From the NCBI GenBank assembly GCA_015520395.1, contig WAQG01000067.1, positions 1 to 21,483 of the forward strand: 21,483 bases of DNA, read 5' to 3'. Every line of letters starts with the position of its first letter. Position 1 is the stretch's first letter. The position numbers and the translations under genes are program-made. This DNA comes from Candidatus Geoarchaeota archaeon (GTDB lineage Archaea > Thermoproteota > Thermoprotei > Gearchaeales > WAQG01). The notes below the pieces were generated by a model that ran no database searches, was not told the origin of the DNA, and saw only the letters and a list, made by a program, of their open reading frames with translations. This document shows, piece after piece, positions 14,107 through 21,483 of this stretch.

Positions 14107-15018
14107 CTAGCCCTCCTCTTCAAGCCTTCTCGCGGAGCGACTCAGCTCAAAGGCGTCCATTGGAGGAGGCCTTGGAGGTATTGTTATGTATGCTGCAAAC
14201 CGGTTATAGTAGGGTGGCCCCAGCCTGCTGAATAGCGTTAGGATCATCCCCTGGTGTTCCGGGCAGACACCTTCAAAGCAGGGCGTGTGGCCTCTGATGA
14301 GGGTCCTTGCACCAACGATTCTAAGTGCCTTTCTCGTCACGTCATAGCCGTAGTAGTGGCCAGCCCCTCTTGGAGAGGGCCTGTAACCTTCACCCGGGTA
14401 GGGATCGCTCCAGAGTATGTCCTCCAGGAAGGTCTTTTCAGGGTATAGTTCGCTGGCCTTCGCGATATCGTCGATCCCGCTTATATCGACAGGGGGGCCT
14501 CCGTGAAGCATTAGGTATTTTTCGGGAAGCAGTGCGGCTAAGTGTAATGATTTGAATAGGGAAAGCGCCTTCTCATATATCTCCCTCCACATATCTCCGA
14601 ACCTCAAGTAGAGGTATTCCTGGAAGTCGTGGGGGTAGACCGGCATGTCCGGAGGCCCCTCATGATTCCCCCTAAGTAGGACAACCCTGTCAGGATGCAG
14701 GATCTTGAGCTTGCAGACCGTATATAGAACCTCGGGGGAGTGGCTCCCCCGATCTACGTAGTCGCCTAGAAAGACAAGCATCGTGTCTTGTTCCTGGGGA
14801 AAACCTGTCTTCAGGATCCACTCCAGGGTATGCAGATCGCCATGTAAGTCCCCAATAACTATAATTGCCTTATCCTCAGGCAGGTATACGAGGTCGCCCC
14901 TGCACTTCATAGGCCCCCTTCCAGCCCTCTCCCCCTCTATAATATCTCTGCAGGCTTCCAGAACCTCGATGAAGCTCTTGGCAGGCGCTACTAAGGACTC
15001 CCTTATAACCTCAGACAT
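14107..15018 (-). CDS. PPP-family serine/threonine protein phosphatase
   Basis: A 303-residue phosphoprotein phosphatase of the PP1/PP2A-like superfamily, which removes phosphate from Ser/Thr with two metal ions. All signature motifs are present: GDLHGD (56-61), GDYVDRG (85-91), RGNHE (116-120), a histidine in LHGG (H172) and IRGHT (241-245). The roughly 50-residue N-terminal helix and short C-terminal helix extend beyond the catalytic core and may bind partners. No membrane segment is visible. Its ATG is about 35 nt from the centre of a palindromic AT-rich promoter shared with the divergent phosphoesterase gene. No protein kinase gene is nearby, so its target is unknown. Confidence 0.94.
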   Translation of the reverse strand: MSEVIRESLVAPAKSFIEVLEACRDIIEGERAGRGPMKCRGDLVYLPEDKAIIVIGDLHGDLHTLEWILKTGFPQEQDTMLVFLGDYVDRGSHSPEVLYTVCKLKILHPDRVVLLRGNHEGPPDMPVYPHDFQEYLYLRFGDMWREIYEKALSLFKSLHLAALLPEKYLMLHGGPPVDISGIDDIAKASELYPEKTFLEDILWSDPYPGEGYRPSPRGAGHYYGYDVTRKALRIVGARTLIRGHTPCFEGVCPEHQGMILTLFSRLGPPYYNRFAAYITIPPRPPPMDAFELSRSARRLEEEG

Positions 15019-15047
15019 TTTGCTGCCCTAGCTATCCATGCTCAGCT

Positions 15048-15059
15048 TAAAAATTTTTA
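15048..15059. promoter_or_regulatory. Palindromic AT-rich box, shared divergent promoter
   Basis: TAAAAATTTTTA is a perfect 12-bp palindrome. Its centre is about 33 nt from the ATG at 15086 (+) and about 36 nt from the ATG at 15018 (-). Both distances fit a TATA box with a short leader, so one site probably serves both divergent genes. This also supports ATG 15086 over the ATG at 15038. Confidence 0.5.
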
Positions 15060-15085
15060 GGGCAGACCGCCGCCCAATAGCTTGG

Positions 15086-15835
15086 ATGAAAGCTGAAGAG
15101 ATAGTAAGGCCTGCCGCTGGCATTCCTGCGGGGATCGTGCCTAAACTAGGCCTTATAGCCATCGCTGATCTCCATATAGGCTACGAGTCGGAGCTTGCTA
15201 AGGAGGGTGTTTACCTTCCTAGGAGCCAGCTCGATAGGCTTATGGGAAGGCTTAAACGATTGGCGGGGACTTATAGGTTCAAAAGGCTCCTTATCAATGG
15301 TGATCTAAAGCACAGCTTTTCCAGATTGTCTAAGCAGGAGCGCCTGGAGGTCGGCATGTTCCTGGATCTAGCCTTAACGCTTTTCGATGAAATCATAGTT
15401 GTCAGGGGAAATCACGACAATTACCTCTCACCGCTTTTAAAGAGGCGTGGCCTGGACCTCGTCACAGAGTATTCTGAGGGCAACATCCTCTTCATCCACG
15501 GTCACACGGACCCAGGCATAGAGAGGCTTGAGGGGAGAGTAGTTGTGATCGGCCACGAACATCCGTCGGTCGTCGTCAGGGATGCCCTCGGCTATCCGTA
15601 CAAATTCCCCGTAATGCTCTACGTCCCGGGAGGCCGCGATTTTGAGATAGTCGTGCTCCCATTCTCCCTCACACTAACCACTGGGAATGTCGTAACCCTT
15701 GACAAATCTACTCTGCTTTCGCCAATTTTGAAGAACTATGGGGTTATTGAGGAGGCGGTGCCGTACGCCATAGGTGAGGAGTTCGGGGTAGCCGAGCTTC
15801 CAAAGCTTAGTCTCTTAGAAAAAATAAGGATTTAG
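15086..15835 (+). CDS. SbcD/Mre11-related archaeal metallophosphoesterase (TIGR00024-type)
   Basis: A 249-residue calcineurin-like phosphoesterase of the archaeal SbcD-related group. Numbered from this start, motifs are IADLHIGYE (26-34; D28, H30), NGDLKH (71-76), RGNHDNY (107-113), FIHGH (136-140) and GHEHPS (156-161). The ADLHIGYE and NGDLKH forms are typical of this group and differ from true Mre11. Function is unknown; a role on nucleic acids or nucleotides is only suggested by the name of the group. An ATG at 15038 would add 16 residues but lies before the shared TATA-like palindrome, so ATG 15086 is preferred. Its stop overlaps the stop of the convergent UPF0173 gene. Confidence 0.88.
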   Translation: MKAEEIVRPAAGIPAGIVPKLGLIAIADLHIGYESELAKEGVYLPRSQLDRLMGRLKRLAGTYRFKRLLINGDLKHSFSRLSKQERLEVGMFLDLALTLFDEIIVVRGNHDNYLSPLLKRRGLDLVTEYSEGNILFIHGHTDPGIERLEGRVVVIGHEHPSVVVRDALGYPYKFPVMLYVPGGRDFEIVVLPFSLTLTTGNVVTLDKSTLLSPILKNYGVIEEAVPYAIGEEFGVAELPKLSLLEKIRI

Positions 15836-16500
15836 AGCTCATAGCTCTCCCCAGGCTCCAGCACCACGACCTTGACGTTCGGGGCCCTCCTCTTAACCTC
15901 CTCAGTGAAGTGATAGGCGCTCTGTACCAGCACTGGAAACGTCTTGTAATGCATTGGTATCACGACCCTCGGGTTTATCAGCATCGTTGCGTATGCAGCC
16001 TCCACAGGGCCCATCGTGAAGTGGCTTCCTATTGGGAGGAGGGCGACGTCGGGCCTGTAGATCTCGCCTATCAGCTTCATATCCCCGAATAGCCCAGTAT
16101 CGCCAGCATGGTAAACCGTCAGCTCCTTACCGATTATAACCACCCCGACCGGATTTGACGTTCCGGAGTGTACTGCGGTCGTCAGCGCCACCTTGAAGCC
16201 AGCTATCTCCGAAGGGCCGCCGACGTTCATCCCAACAGTATTCTTAACACCAAGCTCCCCGGCCTTGCTCGCGATCTCATATATGGAGACGAAGGTGGCG
16301 TTACACCTCTTGGCTATCTCCACCGCGTCCTCGAAGCCGTGGTCTCCATGCTCATGGGTCACGATTATCAGGTCGGCACATAGCTCCTCACGCTTTACTG
16401 GGGCTAGAGGATTACCCGTAACCCACGGATCTATCAGGATGGTCTTGCCATCCATTTTAATCTCGAAGGCCGCGTGCCCCAGCCACCTGATCTTCGCCAT
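15832..16500 (-). CDS. UPF0173 metal-dependent hydrolase (MBL fold)
   Basis: A 222-residue MBL-fold protein of the widely conserved UPF0173 (YtkL-like) family, with no firmly established substrate. It starts in the family's usual way, MAKIRWLGHAAF, followed by IDPW (23-26), THEHGDH (48-54) for metal binding, VHSG, YHAGDTG and IPMHYKTFP near the end. Start ATG 16500 is clear: GGTG lies six bases upstream and the family start motif follows; the frame continues ten codons further upstream but without support. It is a distant relative of the MBL-fold protein at 5083-5745. It converges on the SbcD-related gene with overlapping stops. Confidence 0.93.
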   Translation of the reverse strand: MAKIRWLGHAAFEIKMDGKTILIDPWVTGNPLAPVKREELCADLIIVTHEHGDHGFEDAVEIAKRCNATFVSIYEIASKAGELGVKNTVGMNVGGPSEIAGFKVALTTAVHSGTSNPVGVVIIGKELTVYHAGDTGLFGDMKLIGEIYRPDVALLPIGSHFTMGPVEAAYATMLINPRVVIPMHYKTFPVLVQSAYHFTEEVKRRAPNVKVVVLEPGESYEL

Positions 16501-16563
16501 ATCCAACACCATCGATATGGTAAAGTTCATATCAGAAAAACCTTCCCAATCACTTGAAACGGC

Positions 16564-17394
16564 ATGAAGCTTGGCGTCAGCTTCTCAGCCTGCACGAACA
16601 TGCTTCTGGGGGTTCTCTCCGGAAAGCTGAAGATGAGCTCCTCCATACCCAGAATAGCGGGGATATTTAGGGTAAAGCACTTGGAGCTTCCGGCTGACCC
16701 ATTCATACTAGACTTCACAGACGCTGTAGCGGTTATGAGAGCCCTTAGTGAGAGGGGCTATAAGCTCTCCCTCCACCTCCCATACATGTACATCGATATA
16801 GCCAGCCTTAACGAGGCTATCAGGCGATCCAGCGTCAGAACAATTGTTGAGATAATGAGAGTTGCGGAGCCCTACATAGAAACATACGTGCTGCATCCAT
16901 ACGGCTCCTTCGGCAAGACGCTCGGCAGGCTGGCGGTGCCCAGGGATGTTAGGGTTAGGGTCGAGGAAAAGATCCTTGAGGCCTCACGCAGAAGTATAAG
17001 TGAGATTATAGTCGAAACGGGGCTGCCACCCCACAGGATAGCGATAGAGAATGTTGAGGCGGAAAACTACGAGAAATTCTGGGAGGCTCTAACTGAAATG
17101 GGCCTGAAAATATGTGTGGATGTTGGGCATCTCGCCTTATTCAACCATGATCCGGTGGCCGTCGTGGAGAGGTGGCAAAGCAGCATAGCGGAGTTCCACA
17201 TCCATGATGTAAGGAAGACTGACGGCTCGTTGACCGATCACAGAGAGGTGGGGACGGGCCTGATAGACTGGAGACCCATGGTTAGGTTGCTAACCGGGCT
17301 CAGCGCGCCAGCCTACATAGAGGTGAGGGATGCCCTTGCAGCTTTGAAATCCTTAAAATATCTTAGACAGCTTACTCGCCGTACTCAGCCCTGA
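16564..17394 (+). CDS. Sugar phosphate isomerase/epimerase-like TIM barrel (AP endonuclease 2 superfamily)
   Basis: A 276-residue TIM-barrel protein of the xylose-isomerase-like/AP-endonuclease family 2 superfamily. Possible metal ligands lie at the expected strand ends: H71 (LSLHLPY), H111 (VLHPYG), E162 (IAIENVE), D186 and H189 (CVDVGHL), H212 and H214 (FHIHDV), H226 (TDHREVGTG) and E253 (YIEVRD). The DHREVGTGLIDW segment is typical of isomerase/epimerase members, and the set of histidines also fits endonuclease IV-like metal sites, so either activity is possible. Several archaea carry such genes without known substrate. It begins with ATG in the gap after the divergent UPF0173 gene and its last 23 nt overlap the end of the convergent coiled-coil gene. 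Confidence 0.85.
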   Translation: MKLGVSFSACTNMLLGVLSGKLKMSSSIPRIAGIFRVKHLELPADPFILDFTDAVAVMRALSERGYKLSLHLPYMYIDIASLNEAIRRSSVRTIVEIMRVAEPYIETYVLHPYGSFGKTLGRLAVPRDVRVRVEEKILEASRRSISEIIVETGLPPHRIAIENVEAENYEKFWEALTEMGLKICVDVGHLALFNHDPVAVVERWQSSIAEFHIHDVRKTDGSLTDHREVGTGLIDWRPMVRLLTGLSAPAYIEVRDALAALKSLKYLRQLTRRTQP

Positions 17395-17914
17395 TCCTTT
17401 CAAGTATCCTCTCGAGCGTCCACTTCACGCTGTTCCGAATATTCCTCATAGTTTTTTCATCGCTTACATCAACATTCCTCAGCACTATCTCCTTAACCAT
17501 GCCCTCCTCATCGTTTATAATTGTGTAACTGAACGCCTCATCCTCGCTCTTACCCCTCTCCAAGTCCCTCCTCCTCATCTCCTCAAAAACCCTCTTGACC
17601 AGAAAGCTTCTGAGCGGCGGTATCCCCTCATCAAACTTCCCGACGACAGGAACTATCCTTATGCTGTTCTCCCCGATGTACAGGTCAGCAAGCTTATCCC
17701 CCTTCTTCCCACGCAACTCCTCATGAACCTCCCTAGATGGTCTCTCCTCAACAAGCTCTCTAGCCGGCACAAAACTTATCTCCCCAAGAAGCTTACCCAA
17801 AGCCTCCGCAAGCACCTTCTTTCTAGCCAGCTCCTCCTCCAGCCGCCTTATCTCATCCTCTAGCTTCTTCTTCTCCTCAGCAATTATCTTGACGATCTCC
17901 TCCTTGCTAGACAA
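17372..17914 (-). CDS. Unrecognised 180-aa protein with N-terminal coiled coil
   Basis: I do not recognise a named family. Residues 4-45 form a highly charged helix (Lys/Glu-rich, heptad-like leucines and isoleucines), probably a coiled coil that mediates dimerisation. A linker with PSREVHEELRGKKG follows. Residues 77-170 form a compact mixed domain: YIGENSIRIVPVVGKF, a helix around FLVKRVFEEMRRRD, strands in FSYTIINDEEGMVKEIVLRNV, and a closing amphipathic helix VKWTLERILERIRAEYG. The domain looks conserved rather than random. It starts with TTG, eight bases after GGTG, and a TATA-like CCTTATAAC lies just upstream. It is the last gene of the minus-strand set that includes DNA ligase, 60 nt after the ligase stop. 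Confidence 0.7.
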   Translation of the reverse strand: MSSKEEIVKIIAEEKKKLEDEIRRLEEELARKKVLAEALGKLLGEISFVPARELVEERPSREVHEELRGKKGDKLADLYIGENSIRIVPVVGKFDEGIPPLRSFLVKRVFEEMRRRDLERGKSEDEAFSYTIINDEEGMVKEIVLRNVDVSDEKTMRNIRNSVKWTLERILERIRAEYGE

Positions 17915-17974
17915 TCCGCGTCCACCCAGTTATAAGGAGTCCCACGCCAAGATAAACGTATGGTATAGCCAAGT

Positions 17975-19750
17975 TCACCCGATTTTCTTAAGCTGAGCCT
18001 TGTACATCTCTACGAGCTCCTCAACCGTCGTTGCATCCTCGGGCCCCTTATCCTCTCTATACTTGCCAGTGAATCTTGGGAACCTTATCGCCAGGCCTGC
18101 GCCTGGCTTTATCCTTCCCATGGCTGCTGTGTGTATGGGGCTTACAGTTATCTCGTCCCCAATTATCTCTATTACAAAGTGGGGCACGAACCATACATCG
18201 GCCTCCATCTTGCTGTCTACCCTGGGATGCTTGTGGGGTATCCGGTACGGCTCAAGCATCTTTGGAAGCTTAGCTAGATCGTCATCCTTGAAGCCGGAGC
18301 CAACCTTACAGACAGTCCTGAACATGTCGGCCTCCTTATCATAGACGGCAACGAGGAGCCCACCGTAGGTCCCAGCCCTCCGCCCCCTGCCATGAAAAGC
18401 CCCGACTATAACAACGTCGATCGGCTCTATCATCTTTGACTGGTAGGAGCGTTTGAACTTTATCCATAGGAACCCCCTGACCCCGGCCTGATATATCGCG
18501 TTGCCCGAAAGCGACTTGCAAACCAGCCCCTCACACCCCTCGGAAATCGCGAGCTCGAAGAACTCCTCAAGCTCCTCCACACTCTTCACTATCTTCTGGG
18601 TGGCAAGCCTCGCCCTATCCCCCACCCTAATGATCTTTTCCAACATCGCTCTCCTCTCAGGGTAAGGCTTCAAAGTCATGTCAACACCATCGACATAGAG
18701 GACGTCGAAGAAGAACAGGGTGACTGGATACTTCTCCATTGCCTCCTTAACCCCGTACTTCCTTCTCCTATGCATAAGCTCCTGGAACGGGAGCATCTCG
18801 CCCGTGTCGGGATCCACGGCCACGCCTTCCGCCTCGACGATGGCCTCCTTGGCCAAAACATGCCGCCTAACAATCTCTATAGCGTCAGGGTAGTGGCCTG
18901 AAATTTCCTCAAGCTTCCTTGAAAAGAGCACCACATGGTCGCCCTTCTTATGGGCCTGGATCCTCTCACCATCATACTTGTACTCCGCCGCACAAACCCC
19001 GCCCAACTTCCTGAGGATCTCCTCCGGGGTTGGGAGCCTTTCAGCCAACATTGGACGTACCGGCCGGCCTACCTGAATCCTAACCTCCTTAAGCGCCGAA
19101 ACGCCCTTTTCTGCAATTATCCTGGCTATTTCGCCGAGATCACTCGTCAGGTTATATGCCCTCTCGACGATTGGTCTAGCATCCTTGGTCTTAGCAAAGG
19201 CTATGGCAAGGGCATCAAGAATGGTCATGTCCGCGACCCCCAGCCGCAGGGCGCCGAGGATTATCCTTGCCAGGTACTTTGCCTCCAGTGGGGAGGCTTT
19301 GTTGAACAACCCTGCGATAAGCCTTATCTTAACGGACTGGGAGTCGGGGCCCGTCGCCTTGGCTACCTTCATCAAGGTATTGTAGACCTCTTCGACGCTG
19401 AGCTCTTCCTCGGTCTTGCCCATAAATGCGAGGAGGGTTGCAGCCCTCCTACTGGATATAATCTTGTATGCAACGTCGCCCATGTCCCCATACTTCTTAT
19501 ATAGCTCCTCAAGCCTCTTCGCCGGAACGCCTGAGGAGAGGGAGAGGGAGCGTATGAGCATCTTTTCGGCAATCCCTAATTCGATCCCTTTGTACTCTGG
19601 GGCGAGCTTGCCTTGAAGCAGGTAAATCACCTTATCTATGATCTCTGGCGGGGTTTCGAGGAAGAGCTTCACGAGTATGTTGGTCATCTCTATCCTTCCT
19701 GTTATCTCCTCTAGCTTCTCCATAACCTCGGCCAGCTCTGAAAACCTCAT
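17975..19750 (-). CDS. lig: ATP-dependent DNA ligase
   Basis: A 591-residue replicative/repair DNA ligase of the archaeal ATP-dependent type, about the usual length (550-610 aa). The N-terminal DNA-binding domain spans about 1-220. The nucleotidyltransferase domain has motif I EYKYDGERIQ with adenylated lysine K258, motif III-like VEAEGVAVD (about 305-313), FFFDVLYVDG, motif IV EGLVCKSL and motif V LWIKFKRSY. The OB-fold domain follows (VDVVIVGAFHGRG and GLAIRFPRFTGKYREDKGPEDATT). All motifs are intact, so it should be active in sealing nicks, including Okazaki fragments. The start MRFSELAEVMEKLE matches the family. An AT-rich stretch before it could give a near-leaderless promoter, though only 37 nt separate it from the upstream gene. 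Confidence 0.97.
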   Translation of the reverse strand: MRFSELAEVMEKLEEITGRIEMTNILVKLFLETPPEIIDKVIYLLQGKLAPEYKGIELGIAEKMLIRSLSLSSGVPAKRLEELYKKYGDMGDVAYKIISSRRAATLLAFMGKTEEELSVEEVYNTLMKVAKATGPDSQSVKIRLIAGLFNKASPLEAKYLARIILGALRLGVADMTILDALAIAFAKTKDARPIVERAYNLTSDLGEIARIIAEKGVSALKEVRIQVGRPVRPMLAERLPTPEEILRKLGGVCAAEYKYDGERIQAHKKGDHVVLFSRKLEEISGHYPDAIEIVRRHVLAKEAIVEAEGVAVDPDTGEMLPFQELMHRRRKYGVKEAMEKYPVTLFFFDVLYVDGVDMTLKPYPERRAMLEKIIRVGDRARLATQKIVKSVEELEEFFELAISEGCEGLVCKSLSGNAIYQAGVRGFLWIKFKRSYQSKMIEPIDVVIVGAFHGRGRRAGTYGGLLVAVYDKEADMFRTVCKVGSGFKDDDLAKLPKMLEPYRIPHKHPRVDSKMEADVWFVPHFVIEIIGDEITVSPIHTAAMGRIKPGAGLAIRFPRFTGKYREDKGPEDATTVEELVEMYKAQLKKIG

Positions 19751-19787
19751 GTCTATATTTATTTAGGCGTTAAGGGTTAAAAGCCTA

Positions 19788-20525
19788 CTATTTGACAACC
19801 CGATAAATCCTAAGCCCGATGTTGTCTGGCTGTGTAACCACTATCTCCTCAACGCTCCCAAGCCTAGCCAACGCATTCCTTATAGCCCCTCTGAGACCCC
19901 TCCTGTCAGTAAAGTAGGCTATGTAGCGGGCCCCCCTTATCTCCATTCTTATAGCCTCATTACTAAGGGCCTTAAAGAGGCTGCGAGGGTCATCATGCAC
20001 CTCCCTATACAGCTCCTTTATGCTCGTCGCACCATCGATGCCCACGACTATACGCGTTTCAGGATCAAGCCTTACGGTCATAACCTCGGACACCTCCCCG
20101 TTGACTATTCTTACGTAGCTCAACCCCCGAAGCATGCAGACCTTGAGTATCCAGAGGGACATTTTAAGCATCTTGGCAGCCTCTCCAAGGACCCTTTCGA
20201 CATCCCGGGGATCCGCCCCGCCGCTCAGCGCTAGCAGGGTTCCACCAACTATAGTGTGTGAAATCATGCTGACCCAGCTTTGGGGAGCGTCCACATAGGT
20301 GACCACGCCAGCCTCAATGCCAGCCCTCTCAAGTATCCGTCTCTGAAGGCTCATAATCCTCTGAGGCAGTCTCACATTGCTCTCCCAGAGGAACTCGTCG
20401 CGATATATCCCAATGGACGTCCCCCTCAATATTGTTAAGACAACGCACTCTATAGAGCCCCCACGACGCCTATACGCAAGGGGGATATGGTAGGGGACAT
20501 AGCTGCTAGCCAGAAGTTCGGCCAC
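19788..20525 (-). CDS. Unrecognised 245-aa protein between glycosyltransferase and DNA ligase
   Basis: I cannot name this family with confidence. The N-terminus has ASSYVPYHIPLAYRRRGG followed by strands in ECVVLTILRGTSIGIYRD. The middle has SHTIVGGTLLALSGGADPRDVERVLGEAA, a glycine-containing turn before a helix. The C-terminal half is mixed alpha/beta (VMTVRLDPETRIVVGIDG, ARYIAYFTD, EEIVVTQPDNIGLRIYRV). The order of first strands, glycine turn and helix, then a strand with ARY-IAYFTD, faintly recalls GHMP-type kinase folds, but no phosphate-loop motif is present, so at most a degenerate relative. GTG start with GGTGAT seven bases upstream. Its first 20 nt overlap the end of the glycosyltransferase gene, implying coupled translation. 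Confidence 0.7.
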   Translation of the reverse strand: MAELLASSYVPYHIPLAYRRRGGSIECVVLTILRGTSIGIYRDEFLWESNVRLPQRIMSLQRRILERAGIEAGVVTYVDAPQSWVSMISHTIVGGTLLALSGGADPRDVERVLGEAAKMLKMSLWILKVCMLRGLSYVRIVNGEVSEVMTVRLDPETRIVVGIDGATSIKELYREVHDDPRSLFKALSNEAIRMEIRGARYIAYFTDRRGLRGAIRNALARLGSVEEIVVTQPDNIGLRIYRVVK

Positions 20526-21483
20526 GCACCATCACCATTCTGACCAGTTTCGCGACGCTTAACGCACCCCTATAAGGGCTTAGCACCCTTTTAAGCCGCT
20601 CCGCCCTTGACTTATAAGAATCATCCATATAAACCCTCCTGACAACCTCCTCCAGCTTCTTCTCAGCCTCATGGAGAAATATCATCTCGCCCACACCCAA
20701 TCGGATCACGGATTTGGCGTTCTCAACCTTCTCGGTATGCCCCCGGGGCGGGGTCACCACGATGGGGATTCCAAGTTTCATTGCCTCAGCCAGTGTTGTC
20801 TGCCCCCCTGTCGAGATTAGGATGTCCGCGGACGCCATAAGGTTGTAAACGTTGTCAAGATAGTTATAGACTCTGAGCCCGTTATTCGAGAAGCCCCTGA
20901 GCTTTCTGCTCCCGAGGACGACGCTGACGTTAAAGCTCCTAGTGAGGCGTTTAAGTGGGGTGTGGAGTGCCTTGTAGGCCACCAGCCTCTCTAGGTAGGT
21001 TCCCGAAACCATAACCATAATATGGGGCTTATCGGCTGGCCAGTGTGTCTGCGGCTTAACGTCTAGCAGGTCGAGCGGGACTATGGGTCCTGGAAGGAAT
21101 AGCATTTTTAGGTGTCGTTCAAGAACCTCTATGTTCCCTCGAGAGATCGTGTATGGTGGTGGGAAATCCGGTATTATCAGCCTTTCGCTCCTCCTCCAAA
21201 AGAAGTCGAGAAGGTGGTAGAAGACCTTCTCCGAGAAGCCCTTCAGGAGCTTAGTTACGCTCCTCATAGGCCTGGCTCTAGGTATCAGAACCTTTAACTG
21301 GTTAAGCACGGTGAGAACCGGCGCTCCTGCCAGCCATCCTGCTATAACGGTTGAAAGCCTGCTGTCTGATATGACTATGTCGGGCTTAATGCTTGAAATT
21401 CTTTGATACTCCAGTGCAACCTGCCTGTAAAACCTAAAGAGGGCTCTGAAACCCATCCTCGCCATAAGGTTATGGAAGTCAAA
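20506..21483 (-). CDS. GT-B fold glycosyltransferase, MurG/UGT-like (5' end outside window)
   Basis: The frame is open to the window edge (codons before the ATG at 21465 read FDFHNL without a stop), so the true start probably lies beyond 21483. The visible part covers most of a GT-B protein: an N-terminal Rossmann-like portion with KPDIVISDSRLSTVIAGWLAGAP (donor or acceptor strand-helix), then a C-terminal nucleotide-sugar domain beginning at HIMVMVSGT and holding the family signature STGGQTTLAEAMKLGIPIVVTPPRGHTEKVENA. This resembles MurG, UGT and archaeal glycosyltransferase family 28-like enzymes. It could glycosylate a lipid, a protein glycan or a small molecule. It leads the minus-strand gene set and overlaps the next gene by 20 nt. 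Confidence 0.87.
   Translation of the reverse strand, partial: FDFHNLMARMGFRALFRFYRQVALEYQRISSIKPDIVISDSRLSTVIAGWLAGAPVLTVLNQLKVLIPRARPMRSVTKLLKGFSEKVFYHLLDFFWRRSERLIIPDFPPPYTISRGNIEVLERHLKMLFLPGPIVPLDLLDVKPQTHWPADKPHIMVMVSGTYLERLVAYKALHTPLKRLTRSFNVSVVLGSRKLRGFSNNGLRVYNYLDNVYNLMASADILISTGGQTTLAEAMKLGIPIVVTPPRGHTEKVENAKSVIRLGVGEMIFLHEAEKKLEEVVRRVYMDDSYKSRAERLKRVLSPYRGALSVAKLVRMVMVRGRTSG

Noticed and set aside
18935..19504. 189-codon plus-strand frame opposite DNA ligase
   Set aside because: Fully antisense to intact ligase domains, no motif, no start signals.
1..21483. Search for tRNA genes, CRISPR repeats, transposases, integrases and toxin-antitoxin or defence genes
   Set aside because: No T-arm consensus with acceptor pairing, no regularly spaced repeats and no such protein motifs were seen.

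Overview
The window looks like chromosomal DNA of a thermophilic archaeon, most likely from the Thermoproteota (crenarchaeal/TACK) side. Pointers: an archaeal ATP-dependent DNA ligase, a mevalonate kinase, an ESCRT-III/Snf7-like protein, a DUF2258-type small protein, an AbrB-PhoU regulator, a PPP-family phosphatase, TATA-like boxes 25-40 nt before starts, GGTG Shine-Dalgarno motifs, frequent TTG/GTG starts and very tight packing. The genus cannot be named from the sequence alone. About 22 genes fill nearly everything. No gap exceeds 300 nt; the largest (about 9106-9291) holds two divergent promoters plus roughly 100 nt I cannot assign. I see no tRNA, rRNA, CRISPR array, insertion sequence or prophage.

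Layout. 1-1196 (+): the end of a Yip1-like membrane protein overlapping a NapH-type membrane ferredoxin. 1193-3537: a thiamine-binding-type protein (-), an MJ0936/YfcE-type phosphodiesterase (+) and an M14 carboxypeptidase (-). 3673-6346: a small unknown protein (+), then AbrB-PhoU regulator, MBL-fold hydrolase and Nudix hydrolase genes (-). 6468-8793 (+): an apparent operon of DJ-1/PfpI protein, an unknown 319-aa protein and a TatD-type hydrolase. 8830-9105 (-): DUF2258-type protein. 9292-14088 (+): a short ESCRT-III-like protein, a very large membrane-anchored protein made of about eight LEA-2-like units, and mevalonate kinase. 14107-17394: PPP phosphatase (-), SbcD-related phosphoesterase (+), UPF0173 MBL hydrolase (-) and a TIM-barrel isomerase/endonuclease-like protein (+). 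17372-21483 (-): a probable operon transcribed from a GT-B glycosyltransferase through an unknown protein and DNA ligase to an unknown coiled-coil protein.

Most neighbours are single housekeeping genes packed tail to tail, so operon-based function transfer is limited. The most interesting block is 9292-14088, where three adjacent genes concern membranes: remodelling (ESCRT-III), an anchored chain of LEA-2 domains (a fold proposed elsewhere to bind lipid) and isoprenoid lipid synthesis (mevalonate kinase). That block also carries one clear reading-frame break inside mevalonate kinase, and a suspicious 157-nt overlap that suggests a second indel at the end of the LEA-2 gene.
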